Below, piece after piece: positions 9,475 through 18,228 of a DNA stretch of 64,000 nucleotides. The notes under the pieces were generated by a model that was not told the origin of the DNA, searched no databases, and was given only the letters and a program-made list of their open reading frames with translations. Position 1 is the first letter of the stretch; each line of letters starts with the position of its first letter. Location of the stretch: assembly GCF_008124615.1 (NCBI RefSeq), contig NZ_VNIB01000002.1:104524-168523 (forward strand), in the 5' to 3' direction. The DNA comes from Geothermobacter ehrlichii. GTDB lineage: Bacteria; Desulfobacterota; Desulfuromonadia; Desulfuromonadales; Geothermobacteraceae. A program made the translations under genes and the position numbers.

Positions 9475-10287
9475 ATGCCTGAACTGCCCGAGGTGGAAAC
9501 GACCCGTCGGGGGATCGAGCCGTTGCTGCGAGGCCGGCGCGTCAGCGGCCTGACCCTGAGGGCCGCGGGGCTTCGCCGGCCCTTCGCCACCGATCTCGCC
9601 GACCGGCTGACCGGTCGCAGGCTTAGGGCCGTGCGCCGGCGGGCCAAGTATCTGCTGTTCGACTTCGCCCACGGCAGTCTGTTGCTGCATCTCGGCATGT
9701 CCGGCAGCTTGCGGGTGGTCGATTCGGAGGCCCCCGCCGGCAGGCACGACCATGTCGACATCGATTTTTCCGGCCGCATCCTGCGCATGACCGATCCCCG
9801 GAAGTTCGGCGTTCTGCTCTGGGCCGGAACCGACGTCGACTCCCACCCCTTGCTGAGGTATCTGGGGCCCGAACCTTTGTCCGACGCCTTCGACGGCGCC
9901 TACCTGCTTGGTCGCTGCCGAAAACGGCGGACTGCGATCAAGGCCCTGCTCATGGACCAGAAAGTGGTTGTCGGTGTCGGCAACATCTACGCCAGCGAGG
10001 CACTCTTTCGCGCCGGAATTCGCCCGGATCGCCCCTGTGGTCGGCTGTCGGCCGCGGAGTGCGACCGGCTCGTAGCGGCGGTCAGGGACGTTTTGACGCG
10101 AGCGATTGCGGCTGGAGGTACGACGCTGCGCGATTTTCAGCGGGCGGACGGTCGCCCCGGCTACTTCAGTCTCGAGTTGCAGGTCTACGGACGCGGCGGC
10201 GAACCCTGCGTCGCCTGCGGTCAGGAACTCGAACAGATGCGGCTTGCCGGCCGTTCCACCTTTTTCTGCCGCTACTGCCAGCACTGA
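9475..10287 (+). CDS. mutM: Formamidopyrimidine-DNA glycosylase
   Basis: The 270-residue product begins MPELPEVETTRRGIEP, where Pro2 and Glu3 are the catalytic N-terminus of Fpg, which excises 8-oxoguanine and nicks the strand. Other family marks are the lysine loop RRRAKYLLF, LLLHLGMSGSL, DPRKFGVL, VGVGNIYASEALF and a C-terminal zinc finger (CVACGQEL...FFCRYCQ). Length is normal. GGAGG lies upstream of the ATG. It belongs to the cytoplasmic base-excision repair pathway. Confidence 0.96.
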   Translation: MPELPEVETTRRGIEPLLRGRRVSGLTLRAAGLRRPFATDLADRLTGRRLRAVRRRAKYLLFDFAHGSLLLHLGMSGSLRVVDSEAPAGRHDHVDIDFSGRILRMTDPRKFGVLLWAGTDVDSHPLLRYLGPEPLSDAFDGAYLLGRCRKRRTAIKALLMDQKVVVGVGNIYASEALFRAGIRPDRPCGRLSAAECDRLVAAVRDVLTRAIAAGGTTLRDFQRADGRPGYFSLELQVYGRGGEPCVACGQELEQMRLAGRSTFFCRYCQH

Positions 10288-10302
10288 ATTCGGGAGGACG
10301 CC

Positions 10303-10716
10303 ATGAACGGTTTCCGCTTCACCGTGCCCATCAGGGTTCGGGTTGCTGACATCAACTACGGCGGCCATGTCTCCAATGCCGTGGTGCTCAACTTCTTTCA
10401 GGACGGCCGGATCGGCTACCTCGAACGGATCGGCGGTTTCAGCGAGCTCGATATCGGTGGCTGCGGCATCATCCTTCCCGAAGCGCACGTTCACTATCGC
10501 GCCGAGATGTTTTTCGGCGACGAACTGCTGATCGGCGTGCGTGCGCGCGATCTGGGCCGTTCTTCATTCGTCGTCGATTACCGCATCGAGCGGGCGGGAG
10601 AGGTGACGGCCGAAGGCTGGACCAGCCTGGTCGCCTTCGATTACGCGCGGCGCAGGGCGGTCCGTTTGCCGGCAGCTTTTGTCGAGGCGGTCAGAAAATT
10701 CGAAGAGATGGAGTGA
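10303..10716 (+). CDS. Acyl-CoA thioesterase, 4HBT hot-dog family
   Basis: The 137-residue hot-dog fold protein has the 4-hydroxybenzoyl-CoA thioesterase signature: RVRVADINYGGHVSNAVVLN with the catalytic Asp in DINYGGH, then FQDGRIGYLERIG. A beta-rich half follows (VHYRAEMFFGDELLIGVRA). Such enzymes hydrolyse acyl- or aryl-CoA thioesters. The substrate cannot be read from sequence. It starts 15 bases after mutM behind GGAGG and ends 3 bases before the zinc-ribbon gene, so the three form an operon. Confidence 0.85.
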   Translation: MNGFRFTVPIRVRVADINYGGHVSNAVVLNFFQDGRIGYLERIGGFSELDIGGCGIILPEAHVHYRAEMFFGDELLIGVRARDLGRSSFVVDYRIERAGEVTAEGWTSLVAFDYARRRAVRLPAAFVEAVRKFEEME

Positions 10717-10719
10717 GCG

Positions 10720-10902
10720 ATGGACGAGATTCGGGTTTGCCAGATCTGCGGTTACCAGAGGGGATTCCACGTTGCCGTCAGGAAGGTGGACGGCGGCCAG
10801 AAGGTCGTGCTTATCTGTCCCGACTGCGGCCAGAGTGTCGATCCGGGCTGGATGGTCACCAGATTGCACATGCCGCCCCAGCACGGACGCCGGTACGAAT
10901 AG
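10720..10902 (+). CDS. Small zinc-ribbon protein
   Basis: This 60-residue protein has two CxxC pairs (CQICG at residues 7-11 and CPDCG near 34-38) separated by a basic beta-hairpin-like segment, a rubredoxin/zinc-ribbon layout. It starts 3 bases after the thioesterase stop, with a GAGTGAG purine stretch as ribosome binding site. A strong terminator begins 4 bases after its stop. Function unknown; metal binding is inferred from the cysteine spacing. Confidence 0.6.
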   Translation: MDEIRVCQICGYQRGFHVAVRKVDGGQKVVLICPDCGQSVDPGWMVTRLHMPPQHGRRYE

Positions 10903-10905
10903 CCG

Positions 10906-10939
10906 GGGCGGCTCGAAGCATCGAGCCGCCCATTCTTTT
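10906..10939 (+). terminator. Rho-independent terminator after zinc-ribbon gene
   Basis: A perfect 11-bp stem (10906-10916 with 10921-10931, GGGCGGCTCGA) has a 4-base loop and is followed by ATTCTTTT. It ends the mutM operon and separates it from the converging FKBP gene. Confidence 0.85.
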
Positions 10940-10948
10940 CATCGGGGG

Positions 10949-11416
10949 TCAATGTGCCGGCACGATCCGTTCGAGGGTCAGTTCGTAGCGCAGGGCTTCG
11001 CCGGCCAGCGGGTGGTTGGTGTCGAGGGTGACGAAGTCGGCGCCGATCTCCGTCACCCAGGCTGGATAGACCTCGTCGTTGTCTCCTGCCAGTTCGAGCA
11101 TCATGTGCTCCTGCAGGGTGAAATCTTCCGGAAATTCGCTGCGGGGCACGGCGATGATGCCCCGTTCGTCCCTTTCGCCGAAGGCCTGTTCGGCCGTCAG
11201 CTCGACCACCCGGGTTTCACCCACTTCCATTCCGATGACCGCCTCCTCCAGGGCGGGGAAGACCTCGTCGCCGCCAATGGTGAATTCGAGGGGGCCTTCG
11301 CCGCCGCAACCGCAGTCGTCGCCATGTAGCTCGTCCGATGAATCGAAAACGGTTCCGTCACTGAGAGTGGCGACGAAGGTGAAGCTGACCCGGTCGCCCG
11401 GTTTGACCTTGCTCAT
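10949..11416 (-). CDS. FKBP-type peptidyl-prolyl isomerase, SlyD-like
   Basis: The product is 155 residues. The N-terminal FKBP half (VKPGDRVSFTFVATLSDGTVFDSS, PLEFTIGGDEVFPALEEAVIGM, ETRVVELTAEQAFGERDE) is followed by an IF-type insert and the strand VTLDTNHPLAGEALRYELTL, typical of SlyD-like isomerase/chaperones. It lacks the long His-rich metal-binding tail of E. coli SlyD. Instead it carries a short Cys/Gly/acidic insertion (HGDDCGCGGEG) near residue 32, which may bind metal. Cytoplasmic protein folding is the inferred role. Confidence 0.88.
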   Translation of the reverse strand: MSKVKPGDRVSFTFVATLSDGTVFDSSDELHGDDCGCGGEGPLEFTIGGDEVFPALEEAVIGMEVGETRVVELTAEQAFGERDERGIIAVPRSEFPEDFTLQEHMMLELAGDNDEVYPAWVTEIGADFVTLDTNHPLAGEALRYELTLERIVPAH

Positions 11417-11520
11417 GCGCTGTCCTTTCTGCTGCTTTTGTCATCGATGGGAGCGGGGAAGTGCCCCCGCCCCGTTTATTCAACCCTAACCCGGTTCGCC
11501 GTTGGCGGCAAGGGCTCAGA

Positions 11521-11553
11521 ACAGAAAGGCCCCGGACATGTCTGTCCGGGGCC
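11521..11553 (-). terminator. Terminator of the fumarase transcript
   Basis: A perfect 11-bp stem (11528-11538 with 11543-11553) has loop TGTC. On the minus strand it is followed by TTTCTGT. It lies 133 bases beyond the fumarase stop and before the FKBP gene. Confidence 0.7.
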
Positions 11554-11685
11554 TGCGTGGGAAATGAAAAACGTCATGAGGGCAGGCAGGACAAGGCGAA
11601 AACAGCCAAAGCGCAGTTTGCAAAGCCGCTAGATGAACGTTTGAGGCTGTTTCCAACGCCGTATCGCCAACCGCAAAATAGTTTT
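11554..11685. other. Non-coding stretch between fumarase stop and its terminator
   Basis: These 132 bases lie between the fumarase stop codon and the terminator hairpin, so they should form an unusually long 3' untranslated tail. No convincing gene is present. The composition is less GC-rich than the flanking genes. The stretch could be a dispersed repeat or a 3'-UTR-derived small RNA, which cannot be decided from one copy. Confidence 0.3.
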
Positions 11686-13308
11686 TCAGAGTCCGAGCTG
11701 CTTGAAGAAGTCGTTCCCCTTGTTGTCGACCAGGATATAGGCCGGGAAGTTCTCGACCTCGATCTTCCACACCGCCTCCATGCCGAGCTCGGGAAAGTCG
11801 ATGCATTCGACCTTCTTGATGTTCTGGTCGGCCAGCAGGGCGGCCGGGCCGCCGATGGAGCCGAGGTAGAAGCCGCCGTGCTTCTTGCAGGCGTCGGTCA
11901 CCTGCTGGCTGCGGTTCCCCTTGGCGATCATCACCAGCGAACCGCCGTGCGACTGCAGCAGGTCGACGTACGAATCCATGCGGCCGGCGGTGGTCGGACC
12001 GAAGGAGCCGGAGGGGCGTCCCGGCGGGGTTTTGGCCGGACCGGCGTAGTAGATGGGATGTTTCTTCAGGTAGTCCGGCAGCGGCTTGCCGGCATCGAGA
12101 ATCTCCTTGAACCTGGCGTGGGCGATGTCGCGGCCGACGACGATGGTGCCGCTGAGCAGCAGGGCGTCGCCCACCTTCAGCTTGTCGAGCTCGGCCAGGA
12201 TTTTCTCCATCGGCTGGTCGAGGTCGATCTTGTGCCCGTGTTCGTGTCTGGCCAGCCGCAGCTCTTCCGGCAGCAGGCGGCCCGGATCGCGGTCGAGCTG
12301 CTCGACGAAAAGGCCTTCGCGGGTGATCTTGGCCTTGATGTTGCGGTCGGCGGAACAGGAGACCGCCATGCCTACCGGGCAGGAAGCGCCGTGGCGGGGC
12401 AGCCGGATGACGCGGACGTCATGGGCGAAATACTTGCCGCCGAACTGGGCACCGATGCCGAGCTTGTGCGCCGCTTGCAGCAGTTTCTCTTCCAGTTCGA
12501 CATCGCGGAAGGCGCGCCCGTGCTCGTTGCCGCTGGTCGGCAGGCCGTCAAGGTACTTGGTCGAAGCCAGCTTGACCGTCTTCATGCAGGCGTCAGCCGA
12601 GGTGCCGCCGATGACGAAGGCGATGTGGTAGGGCGGGCAGGCGGCGGTGCCCAGGGTCTTCATCTTTTCGATCAGGAACTTTTCCAGCTTTTCGGGATTG
12701 AGCAGCGCCTTGGTCTCCTGAAAGAGCATGGTCTTGTTGGCGCTGCCGCCGCCCTTGGCGAGAAAGAGAAACTTGTAGGCGTCGCCGTCGGTTGCGTAGA
12801 TGTCGATCTGCGCCGGCAGGTTGGTGCCGGTATTCTTTTCGGTGTACATGTCGAGGGCCACGGTCTGGCTGTAGCGCAGGTTTTCCTCGGTGTAGGTCTT
12901 GAAGACCCCTTTGGAAATCCACTCCGCATCGTCGACGCCGGTCCAGACCCGCTGTCCCTTCTTGGCGATGACGGTGGCAGTGCCGGTATCCTGGCAGATC
13001 GGCAGTTCGAACTTGGCGGCGACCATGGCGTTGCGCAAGAAGGCCATGGCGACCCCCTTGTCATTCATCGACGCCTCGGGGTCTGAGAGGATCTTGGCGA
13101 CCATCTCGTTGTGCTCCGGGCGCAGCAGAAAAGAGACGTCGCGCATGGCGGTGTTGGTCAGCACCGTCAGCGCCTCCGGGTCGACCTTGAGAACCTCCCT
13201 GCCGTCGAAACTTTCGACGGAGACATACTTTTCGGATCCTTCGATCTTGTAGTAGCTGGTTTTGTCCTCGCTCAGGGGGAAGGGCTCCTGATAGAAGAAG
13301 TCGGGCAT
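11686..13308 (-). CDS. fumA: Class I fumarate hydratase
   Basis: The 540-residue iron-sulfur fumarase interconverts fumarate and L-malate in the TCA cycle. The three cluster ligands are visible as ICQDTGTA (Cys105), ACPPYH (Cys224) and [12 protein letters not shown] (Cys318), the same numbering as the E. coli FumA ligands as I recall them. Length matches single-chain class I enzymes rather than the split alpha/beta type. AAGGAG lies upstream of ATG 13308, and a consensus promoter is visible about 75 bases upstream. It stands alone on the minus strand with its own terminator. Confidence 0.96.
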   Translation of the reverse strand: MPDFFYQEPFPLSEDKTSYYKIEGSEKYVSVESFDGREVLKVDPEALTVLTNTAMRDVSFLLRPEHNEMVAKILSDPEASMNDKGVAMAFLRNAMVAAKFELPICQDTGTATVIAKKGQRVWTGVDDAEWISKGVFKTYTEENLRYSQTVALDMYTEKNTGTNLPAQIDIYATDGDAYKFLFLAKGGGSANKTMLFQETKALLNPEKLEKFLIEKMKTLGTAACPPYHIAFVIGGTSADACMKTVKLASTKYLDGLPTSGNEHGRAFRDVELEEKLLQAAHKLGIGAQFGGKYFAHDVRVIRLPRHGASCPVGMAVSCSADRNIKAKITREGLFVEQLDRDPGRLLPEELRLARHEHGHKIDLDQPMEKILAELDKLKVGDALLLSGTIVVGRDIAHARFKEILDAGKPLPDYLKKHPIYYAGPAKTPPGRPSGSFGPTTAGRMDSYVDLLQSHGGSLVMIAKGNRSQQVTDACKKHGGFYLGSIGGPAALLADQNIKKVECIDFPELGMEAVWKIEVENFPAYILVDNKGNDFFKQLGL

Positions 13309-13379
13309 GGTCTACTCTCCTTTGCTCTGGGAATGCAGGCCGCGAACGGGAAAGGACAGGGCCTGATAACAGCCGTTGC

Positions 13380-13407
13380 ATTATAGGGAAATTGTATACA
13401 CATGCAA
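13380..13407 (-). promoter_or_regulatory. Sigma-70-type promoter of the fumarase gene
   Basis: On the minus strand the -35 TTGCAT (13407-13402), a 16-base spacer and a perfect -10 TATAAT (13385-13380) precede the fumarase start by about 70 bases. This is one of the clearest housekeeping promoters in the window. Confidence 0.65.
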
Positions 13408-13460
13408 AGTTAAAAAAGGTCTCATTCCGGCGCGGGAAACGGGTTTTTGTCAGCCATTCT

Positions 13461-13488
13461 TTGCATTTGCCGGTGGTTTTGCTATGGT
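13461..13488 (+). promoter_or_regulatory. Probable promoter of ilvA
   Basis: TTGCAT (13461-13466), a 16-base spacer and TATGGT (13483-13488) lie 22 bases before ATG 13511. The -10 overlaps an in-frame ATG at 13484, which argues against that earlier start. Confidence 0.45.
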
Positions 13489-13510
13489 GTCGCGACAGAC
13501 GGGGGATGCC

Positions 13511-15019
13511 ATGCAGAAGATCCTGAAGAATATCCTGACCTCACGGGTTTACGAGGCGGCGGTCGAGACGCCGCTTGAACGGGCCGAAAACCTCGGGCGG
13601 AGGCTCGGCAACCGGATTCTGCTCAAGCGGGAGGATCTGCAGCCGGTCTTTTCCTTCAAGATCCGTGGGGCCTACAACCGGATCGCCCACCTGAGCGAGG
13701 ACGAGCGCCGCAGGGGGGTGATCGCCGCTTCCGCCGGCAACCACGCCCAGGGCGTGGCCTTTTCCGCCCGCAAGCTGGGCATTCCCGCCACCATCGTCAT
13801 GCCGGCGACCACGCCGCAGATCAAGGTCGACGCTGTCCGAAAAATGGGGGCACAGGTGGTGCTCAGGGGAGACAGCTACTCTGAAGCGGCCGAGCACTGC
13901 CAGCACCTGGTCGCACAGACGGGGATGGTGTTCGTCCATCCCTTCGACGACGAGCTGGTCATCGCCGGCCAGGGGACGGTGGCCGACGAAATCCTGCGGC
14001 AGAATTCCGGCTCGCTCGACGCCGTTTTCGTACCCGTCGGCGGCGGTGGACTCATCTCGGGAATCGCCGCCTACATCAAGGCATTGCGGCCCGAAATCCG
14101 GGTGATCGGCGTGCAGCCGAAAGAGAGTTCCGCCATGGCGCAATCGGTCCGGCAGGGGAGGCGGATTCGCCTCGACTCGGTCGGCATATTCGCCGATGGC
14201 GTCGCCGTGCGCGAGGTTGGCCGGCTGACCTTCAATGCCTGTCGCAGCTATGTCGACGAGTTCATCCAGGTCGACATCGACGAGATCTGCAGCGCCATCA
14301 AGGCCATCTACCAGGATACCCGGTCGATCGTCGAGCCGGCCGGCGCCCTCGGGGTGGCCGGAATGGTCCGCTATGTCGAACGGGAAAGGGCCCGGGGGAT
14401 GACCCTGGTCGCGGTCAACTCCGGCGCCAACATGAACTTCGAGCGGCTGCGTTACGTGGCCGAGCGGACCCAGGTCGGCGAAGGCCAGGAGGCCCTGTTC
14501 GCCGTCACCATCCCCGAGAAACCAGGTTCCCTGCGCCGCTTCTGCAACGAGATCGTCGGTGACCGGAACATCACCGAGTTCAACTACCGTCTGGCTGGCC
14601 GGCAGGAAGCACAGATTTTTGTCGGCATCTCGGTACGCAGCAGCGAAGAACGTTTCTCTTTTGCCCGTGAACTCAATGCCGCCGGTTTTCGCAACGTTGA
14701 TCTGACCGAAAACGAGTTGGCCAAGACCCATGTCCGCTACATGGTCGGCGGCCGCAGCGAAGCGGCGGTCGGCGAGGTAGTCTACCGCTTCTGGTTCCCC
14801 GAGCGCCCCGGGGCCCTGACGCGTTTTCTCGCTGCCATGGGCGAAAACTGGAATATCTCCATGTTTCACTACCGGATGCAGGGCGGTGACTACGGCCGGG
14901 TGCTCATCGGTCTGGAGATACCACCGGACGAGCAGGATGAGCTGCAGGACTTTCTCGACCAGCTCGGCTACCACTATATCGAGGAGACGGGCAACCCCGC
15001 CTATCGGCTTTTTCTATAG
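13511..15019 (+). CDS. ilvA: Threonine ammonia-lyase, biosynthetic type
   Basis: From ATG 13511 (GGGGG five bases upstream) this is 502 residues. PLP lysine sits in FSFKIRGAYN near residue 54, and the PLP phosphate loop is VGGGGLISG. The catalytic domain is followed by two ACT-like regulatory modules (ALFAVTIPEKPGSLRRFCNE and VYRFWFPERPGALTRFL), which mark the isoleucine-feedback-regulated biosynthetic enzyme that converts threonine to 2-oxobutanoate. Length is normal for IlvA. In-frame upstream starts at 13376 and 13484 fall before or inside the promoter and are unlikely. It is monocistronic with a terminator downstream. Confidence 0.95.
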   Translation: MQKILKNILTSRVYEAAVETPLERAENLGRRLGNRILLKREDLQPVFSFKIRGAYNRIAHLSEDERRRGVIAASAGNHAQGVAFSARKLGIPATIVMPATTPQIKVDAVRKMGAQVVLRGDSYSEAAEHCQHLVAQTGMVFVHPFDDELVIAGQGTVADEILRQNSGSLDAVFVPVGGGGLISGIAAYIKALRPEIRVIGVQPKESSAMAQSVRQGRRIRLDSVGIFADGVAVREVGRLTFNACRSYVDEFIQVDIDEICSAIKAIYQDTRSIVEPAGALGVAGMVRYVERERARGMTLVAVNSGANMNFERLRYVAERTQVGEGQEALFAVTIPEKPGSLRRFCNEIVGDRNITEFNYRLAGRQEAQIFVGISVRSSEERFSFARELNAAGFRNVDLTENELAKTHVRYMVGGRSEAAVGEVVYRFWFPERPGALTRFLAAMGENWNISMFHYRMQGGDYGRVLIGLEIPPDEQDELQDFLDQLGYHYIEETGNPAYRLFL

Positions 15020-15102
15020 CATTCCCTGAACAGGATGTTGGAAACATTCCGGCTTGCAGCGGGTTTTCGTTTCCTCGGCCGCCGTCATTTTGTCATCGAA
15101 GC

Positions 15103-15138
15103 GCTCCGGACACTCTTTCCGGAGCTTTTTTTGTTTTT
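15103..15138 (+). terminator. Terminator of ilvA
   Basis: An 8-bp stem GCTCCGGA/TCCGGAGC (15103-15110, 15118-15125) with a 7-base loop is followed by TTTTTTTGTTTTT. Strong rho-independent form. Confidence 0.88.
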
Positions 15139-15155
15139 CACCCTGGTGTGGACGC

Positions 15156-15171
15156 TGGCATGCGGAATGCA
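15156..15171 (+). promoter_or_regulatory. Sigma-54 (RpoN) promoter upstream of hybrid kinase
   Basis: TGGCATGCGGAATGCA matches the -24/-12 consensus TGGCACGNNNNTTGCW at all but two defined positions, with the invariant GG and GC exactly 10 bases apart. It lies between the ilvA terminator and the GTG of the kinase gene, about 60 bases upstream. Confidence 0.6.
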
Positions 15172-15232
15172 TGAGTAAAAGAGAGCGCTAATAAAATTCC
15201 ATTCACGCGTCTCTTTCAGGCCGGAGGGTTGT

Positions 15233-17284
15233 GTGGCTGCCAGAGTGCTCATCGTTGACGATGACAGGCTCATGCGCCAGGTCCTCGGTGATCTGCTTCG
15301 GGAAAACGGTTTTGTGGTCATCGAGGCTGTCGACGGCAGGGAGGCCTGTGAAAGATGCCTTCGGGCCTCCCCCGACGCTGTCATTCTCGATCTGGTGATG
15401 CCGGTGATGGACGGCGCCGAGACCTGCAGGACTCTTCGAAAACAGCCTCAATTCAGGCATCTTCCCATTCTGATGCTCACCTCGCGGGTCGATTCGCCCG
15501 GTACGGTCAATCCCTTTACCCTCGGCGCAGACGACTATCTGGCCAAGCCGTTCGATGCCGAGGATCTGCTGGCCCGGCTGCAGGCGTGCATCATCAAGAA
15601 GAACGCCCAGGAAGCGCTGGAAACCCGGGCCAGGGATTACCGGGCGCTGCTCGACATCTCCGAATCGATCGCCGACAGCGTCGAAACCGGCCAGATCCTG
15701 CGCCGTATCGTTCGCAAAATCGCCGGTCATATCGCGGACATCGAACGCTGCAGCATCGCCGTCATTCAGGAAGACGGTGCCGCCGGCTACATTCTCGCCT
15801 CGAGCGACGATGATTCGCTCAGGGAATTGCGCATCGACCTCGGCAACTATCCCGAAATCAGGCAGGTCATCGAAAGCGGTGAGCCGCTGCTGGTGACCGA
15901 CATCGAAAGCGATCCCCTGTTCGACCGGGTCCGTCACCTGCTGATCGATCGTGATTTCAACGCCGTTCTGGTGTTGCCGGTTCACCACCAGCAGAGGGTG
16001 ATCGGGGTGATGGTCCTGCGCGCCCGCCGGGAGCGGCCGGCTCTCAGTCCGAGCGAAATCGAATTCTGCCAGCTGATCGCCGACGTGGCGGCCGGTCCGC
16101 TGACCAATGCCCGGTTCTTCAGTCATCTGCGCCGTGAATCGGCGGCCCTGCGCCAGGCCAAGTCGGTGCTGGAAGACGAGTTGCGCATCAAGGCCATCTA
16201 CGAGGAGCTGTTCGACAATGCCTCTGACGGCCTGGTGGCCGTCAACGCGGCCGGGCAGATCGAGTTTGTCAACCGGCGGGCCCTGGAGATGGTTGGACTG
16301 ACGCGTGACGAACTGCAGGGGGCGCTGGTGGAGAACCTGCTCGACCGGCCGGCTCTGCGCCGGGCCATCGTCTGCTGGCGTTCCGGCCGCGGGGAGGAGG
16401 AGGGCGGACGCGTCCGTTTCGATCTCGTCATGCAGACCCGCAACCGGGGACGGCGCTGCTTTTCCGTCAGCGCCAACCGCGAGCCGGTACTGAACGATCT
16501 GACCATCGTCGCCTTTCGTGACGTCACCGAAAAGCGCCGCATGGAGGCCGAGCTGCGTCAGACCCATGCCCACCTCGCCGAGTCGAATCGCCGGCTGCGC
16601 GAGCTCGACCGGTTCCGGGCCGAATTTCTCAACACCGCCACCCACGAACTGCGGGTACCGGTGACCATCGTCCACGGTTACTGTGCCCTGCTGCGTGACA
16701 GCCTGGGGAACGCCCTGAACGGCAGCCAGCGGGAGTTTCTCGACGCCGCCTTCGAAAGCAGCGAACGGTTGGTCGACCTGGTCAACAACATGCTCGACCT
16801 TTCCCGTTTCGAGGCGGGAAAGATGCGCATCGACATGGGACCGAACGACATTGTCGACACCGTTTTCGAGGTTTGCCACGATCTCGGTTCCATCGCCGAA
16901 AAAGAGGGCCTGACGCTCAGAATCGACCCGCCGCCGGAGCGCAAGGCCCTGTTCGACCGGCAGACCATCCAGAGGGTGCTGGTCAATCTGCTCAGCAACG
17001 CCATCAAGTTCACCCCGGCCGGGGGCGAGGTGCGGATCCGTTTCGACCGGAACGAGCATGAGCTGCTGGTTTCGGTCGAGGATACCGGCAAGGGGATACC
17101 GGCCGAGCAGTTGCCGCAGCTCTTCGACGAATTCACCCAGGTCGGCCGCGACGATGCCCGGCGCGGCAGTGGCCTCGGCCTGTCCATCTGTCGCAAGATC
17201 GTCGAATCGCACGGTGGCCGCATCTGGGCCGAAAGCCGGCCCGGATGCGGCAGCCGCTTCACCTTCACCCTGCCGCTGGCCTGA
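15233..17284 (+). CDS. Hybrid sensor histidine kinase (REC-GAF-PAS-HisKA-HATPase)
   Basis: The product is 683 residues from GTG 15233, preceded by GGAGGG. An N-terminal receiver domain has acidic DDD at 9-11, phospho-acceptor Asp53 in ILDLVMPVMDG and Lys in YLAKPF. It is followed by a GAF-like region (about 135-295), a PAS domain (about 320-440), a HisKA domain with phospho-His471 in ATHELRVPVTIVHGY, and a HATPase domain (LVNLLSNAIKFTPAG, EDTGKGIPAEQLPQLFDEF, GSGLGLSICRKIVESHGG). There are no membrane segments, so it is cytoplasmic. A receiver at the N-terminus suggests it is itself a target of an upstream kinase. The output regulator is not adjacent. Confidence 0.92.
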   Translation: MAARVLIVDDDRLMRQVLGDLLRENGFVVIEAVDGREACERCLRASPDAVILDLVMPVMDGAETCRTLRKQPQFRHLPILMLTSRVDSPGTVNPFTLGADDYLAKPFDAEDLLARLQACIIKKNAQEALETRARDYRALLDISESIADSVETGQILRRIVRKIAGHIADIERCSIAVIQEDGAAGYILASSDDDSLRELRIDLGNYPEIRQVIESGEPLLVTDIESDPLFDRVRHLLIDRDFNAVLVLPVHHQQRVIGVMVLRARRERPALSPSEIEFCQLIADVAAGPLTNARFFSHLRRESAALRQAKSVLEDELRIKAIYEELFDNASDGLVAVNAAGQIEFVNRRALEMVGLTRDELQGALVENLLDRPALRRAIVCWRSGRGEEEGGRVRFDLVMQTRNRGRRCFSVSANREPVLNDLTIVAFRDVTEKRRMEAELRQTHAHLAESNRRLRELDRFRAEFLNTATHELRVPVTIVHGYCALLRDSLGNALNGSQREFLDAAFESSERLVDLVNNMLDLSRFEAGKMRIDMGPNDIVDTVFEVCHDLGSIAEKEGLTLRIDPPPERKALFDRQTIQRVLVNLLSNAIKFTPAGGEVRIRFDRNEHELLVSVEDTGKGIPAEQLPQLFDEFTQVGRDDARRGSGLGLSICRKIVESHGGRIWAESRPGCGSRFTFTLPLA

Positions 17285-17428
17285 GAGCGGCCTGTCGTTA
17301 CCCGCATGCAGGTCCGCTCGCTATTGCGTCATGGAGACCATCCCTCAGGTCGCTCTGCTGCATGCTTTCAGTTTGCCGCCATCACGCCGTTTTTTCAGTC
17401 GTTTTAACTGACGGATTTTGTCAGAAAA

Positions 17429-17453
17429 ATAATTGACAGCATCACTCAGGTAT
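17429..17453 (+). promoter_or_regulatory. Type-1 IscR operator overlapping the isc promoter
   Basis: The 25 bases match the published type-1 IscR consensus (ATASYYGACTRWWWYAGTCRRSTAT) at 21 positions, including both outer ATA/TAT ends and the GAC and TC cores. A -35 element TTGACA (17433-17438) lies inside it; the -10 is less clear (TAGTTG at 17456). It sits about 60 bases before the cysE start, so holo-IscR should repress the whole cysE-iscR-iscS-iscU operon. Confidence 0.75.
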
Positions 17454-17514
17454 GTTAGTTGTTTGGGCATCGTCCGCAAGGGGACGATGCGATTACCGAG
17501 GGACGGAGGCTGCC

Positions 17515-18210
17515 GTGTTTCAGACATTGCGCGAAGACTTCAAGGTTGTTTTCGAGAGGGATCCCGCCGTACGCAGCGTGCTGGAGATTATCCTCTGCTA
17601 TCCGGGTTTCCATGCCATCCTCTTCTACCGGCTGGCGCACTGGCTCTGGACCCGCAAATTCTACCTGCTCGGCCGCTTCGTTTCGCATCTCGGGCGGTTC
17701 TTCACCGGCATCGAAATCCATCCCGGGGCCAGAATCGGCAAGGGGTTCTTCATCGATCACGGCATGGGCGTGGTCATTGGCGAGACGGCCGAGATAGGCG
17801 ACAACTGCACCCTCTACCACGGCGTCACTCTCGGCGGTACCTCCTGGGCCAAGGAGAAGCGGCATCCGACGCTCGGCGACAATGTTATCGTCGGTTCCGG
17901 CGCCAAGGTTCTTGGCCCGTTTCGTGTCGGCGACAACAGCAAGATCGGCTCGAACTCGGTGGTGGTCAAGGAGGTTCCAGACAATTCGACGGTGGTCGGC
18001 ATTCCCGGCAAGGTGGTGATTTCCGAGGGCAGAAAGGCCGAGCAGAAGGTCGATCTCGAGCACGGCAAGCTGCCCGACCCCGAGGCCAAGGCCATCTCCT
18101 GCCTCTTCGACCAGATCCGGACCCTCGAGAAGCAGGTGAAGGAGTTGACCGCCGAACAGGAGCGCCTCCGGGCCGAGCTGGCGGCACAGGACCAGGCCAA
18201 GAGTGCCTGA
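17515..18210 (+). CDS. cysE: Serine O-acetyltransferase
   Basis: The 231-residue product starts at GTG 17515 ([18 protein letters not shown]) behind GGAGG; a longer in-frame extension would begin inside the IscR operator and is rejected. The left-handed beta-helix hexapeptide repeats and the signature [30 protein letters not shown] identify CysE, which acetylates serine with acetyl-CoA as the first step to cysteine. The C-terminus carries a predicted coiled-coil tail (about residues 190-228). Being first in the isc operon, it would supply cysteine for the desulfurase IscS. Confidence 0.94.
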   Translation: MFQTLREDFKVVFERDPAVRSVLEIILCYPGFHAILFYRLAHWLWTRKFYLLGRFVSHLGRFFTGIEIHPGARIGKGFFIDHGMGVVIGETAEIGDNCTLYHGVTLGGTSWAKEKRHPTLGDNVIVGSGAKVLGPFRVGDNSKIGSNSVVVKEVPDNSTVVGIPGKVVISEGRKAEQKVDLEHGKLPDPEAKAISCLFDQIRTLEKQVKELTAEQERLRAELAAQDQAKSA

Positions 18211-18228
18211 GGAAAAAGAGGACGGTTC

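Noticed and set aside
13376..13510. Longer ilvA starting at 13376 or 13484
   Set aside because: These starts lie upstream of or inside the predicted -10, lack a ribosome binding site and add residues not typical of IlvA.
15203..17212. A 669-codon antisense frame under the hybrid kinase
   Set aside because: It is a shadow of the sense-strand kinase with low-complexity composition.
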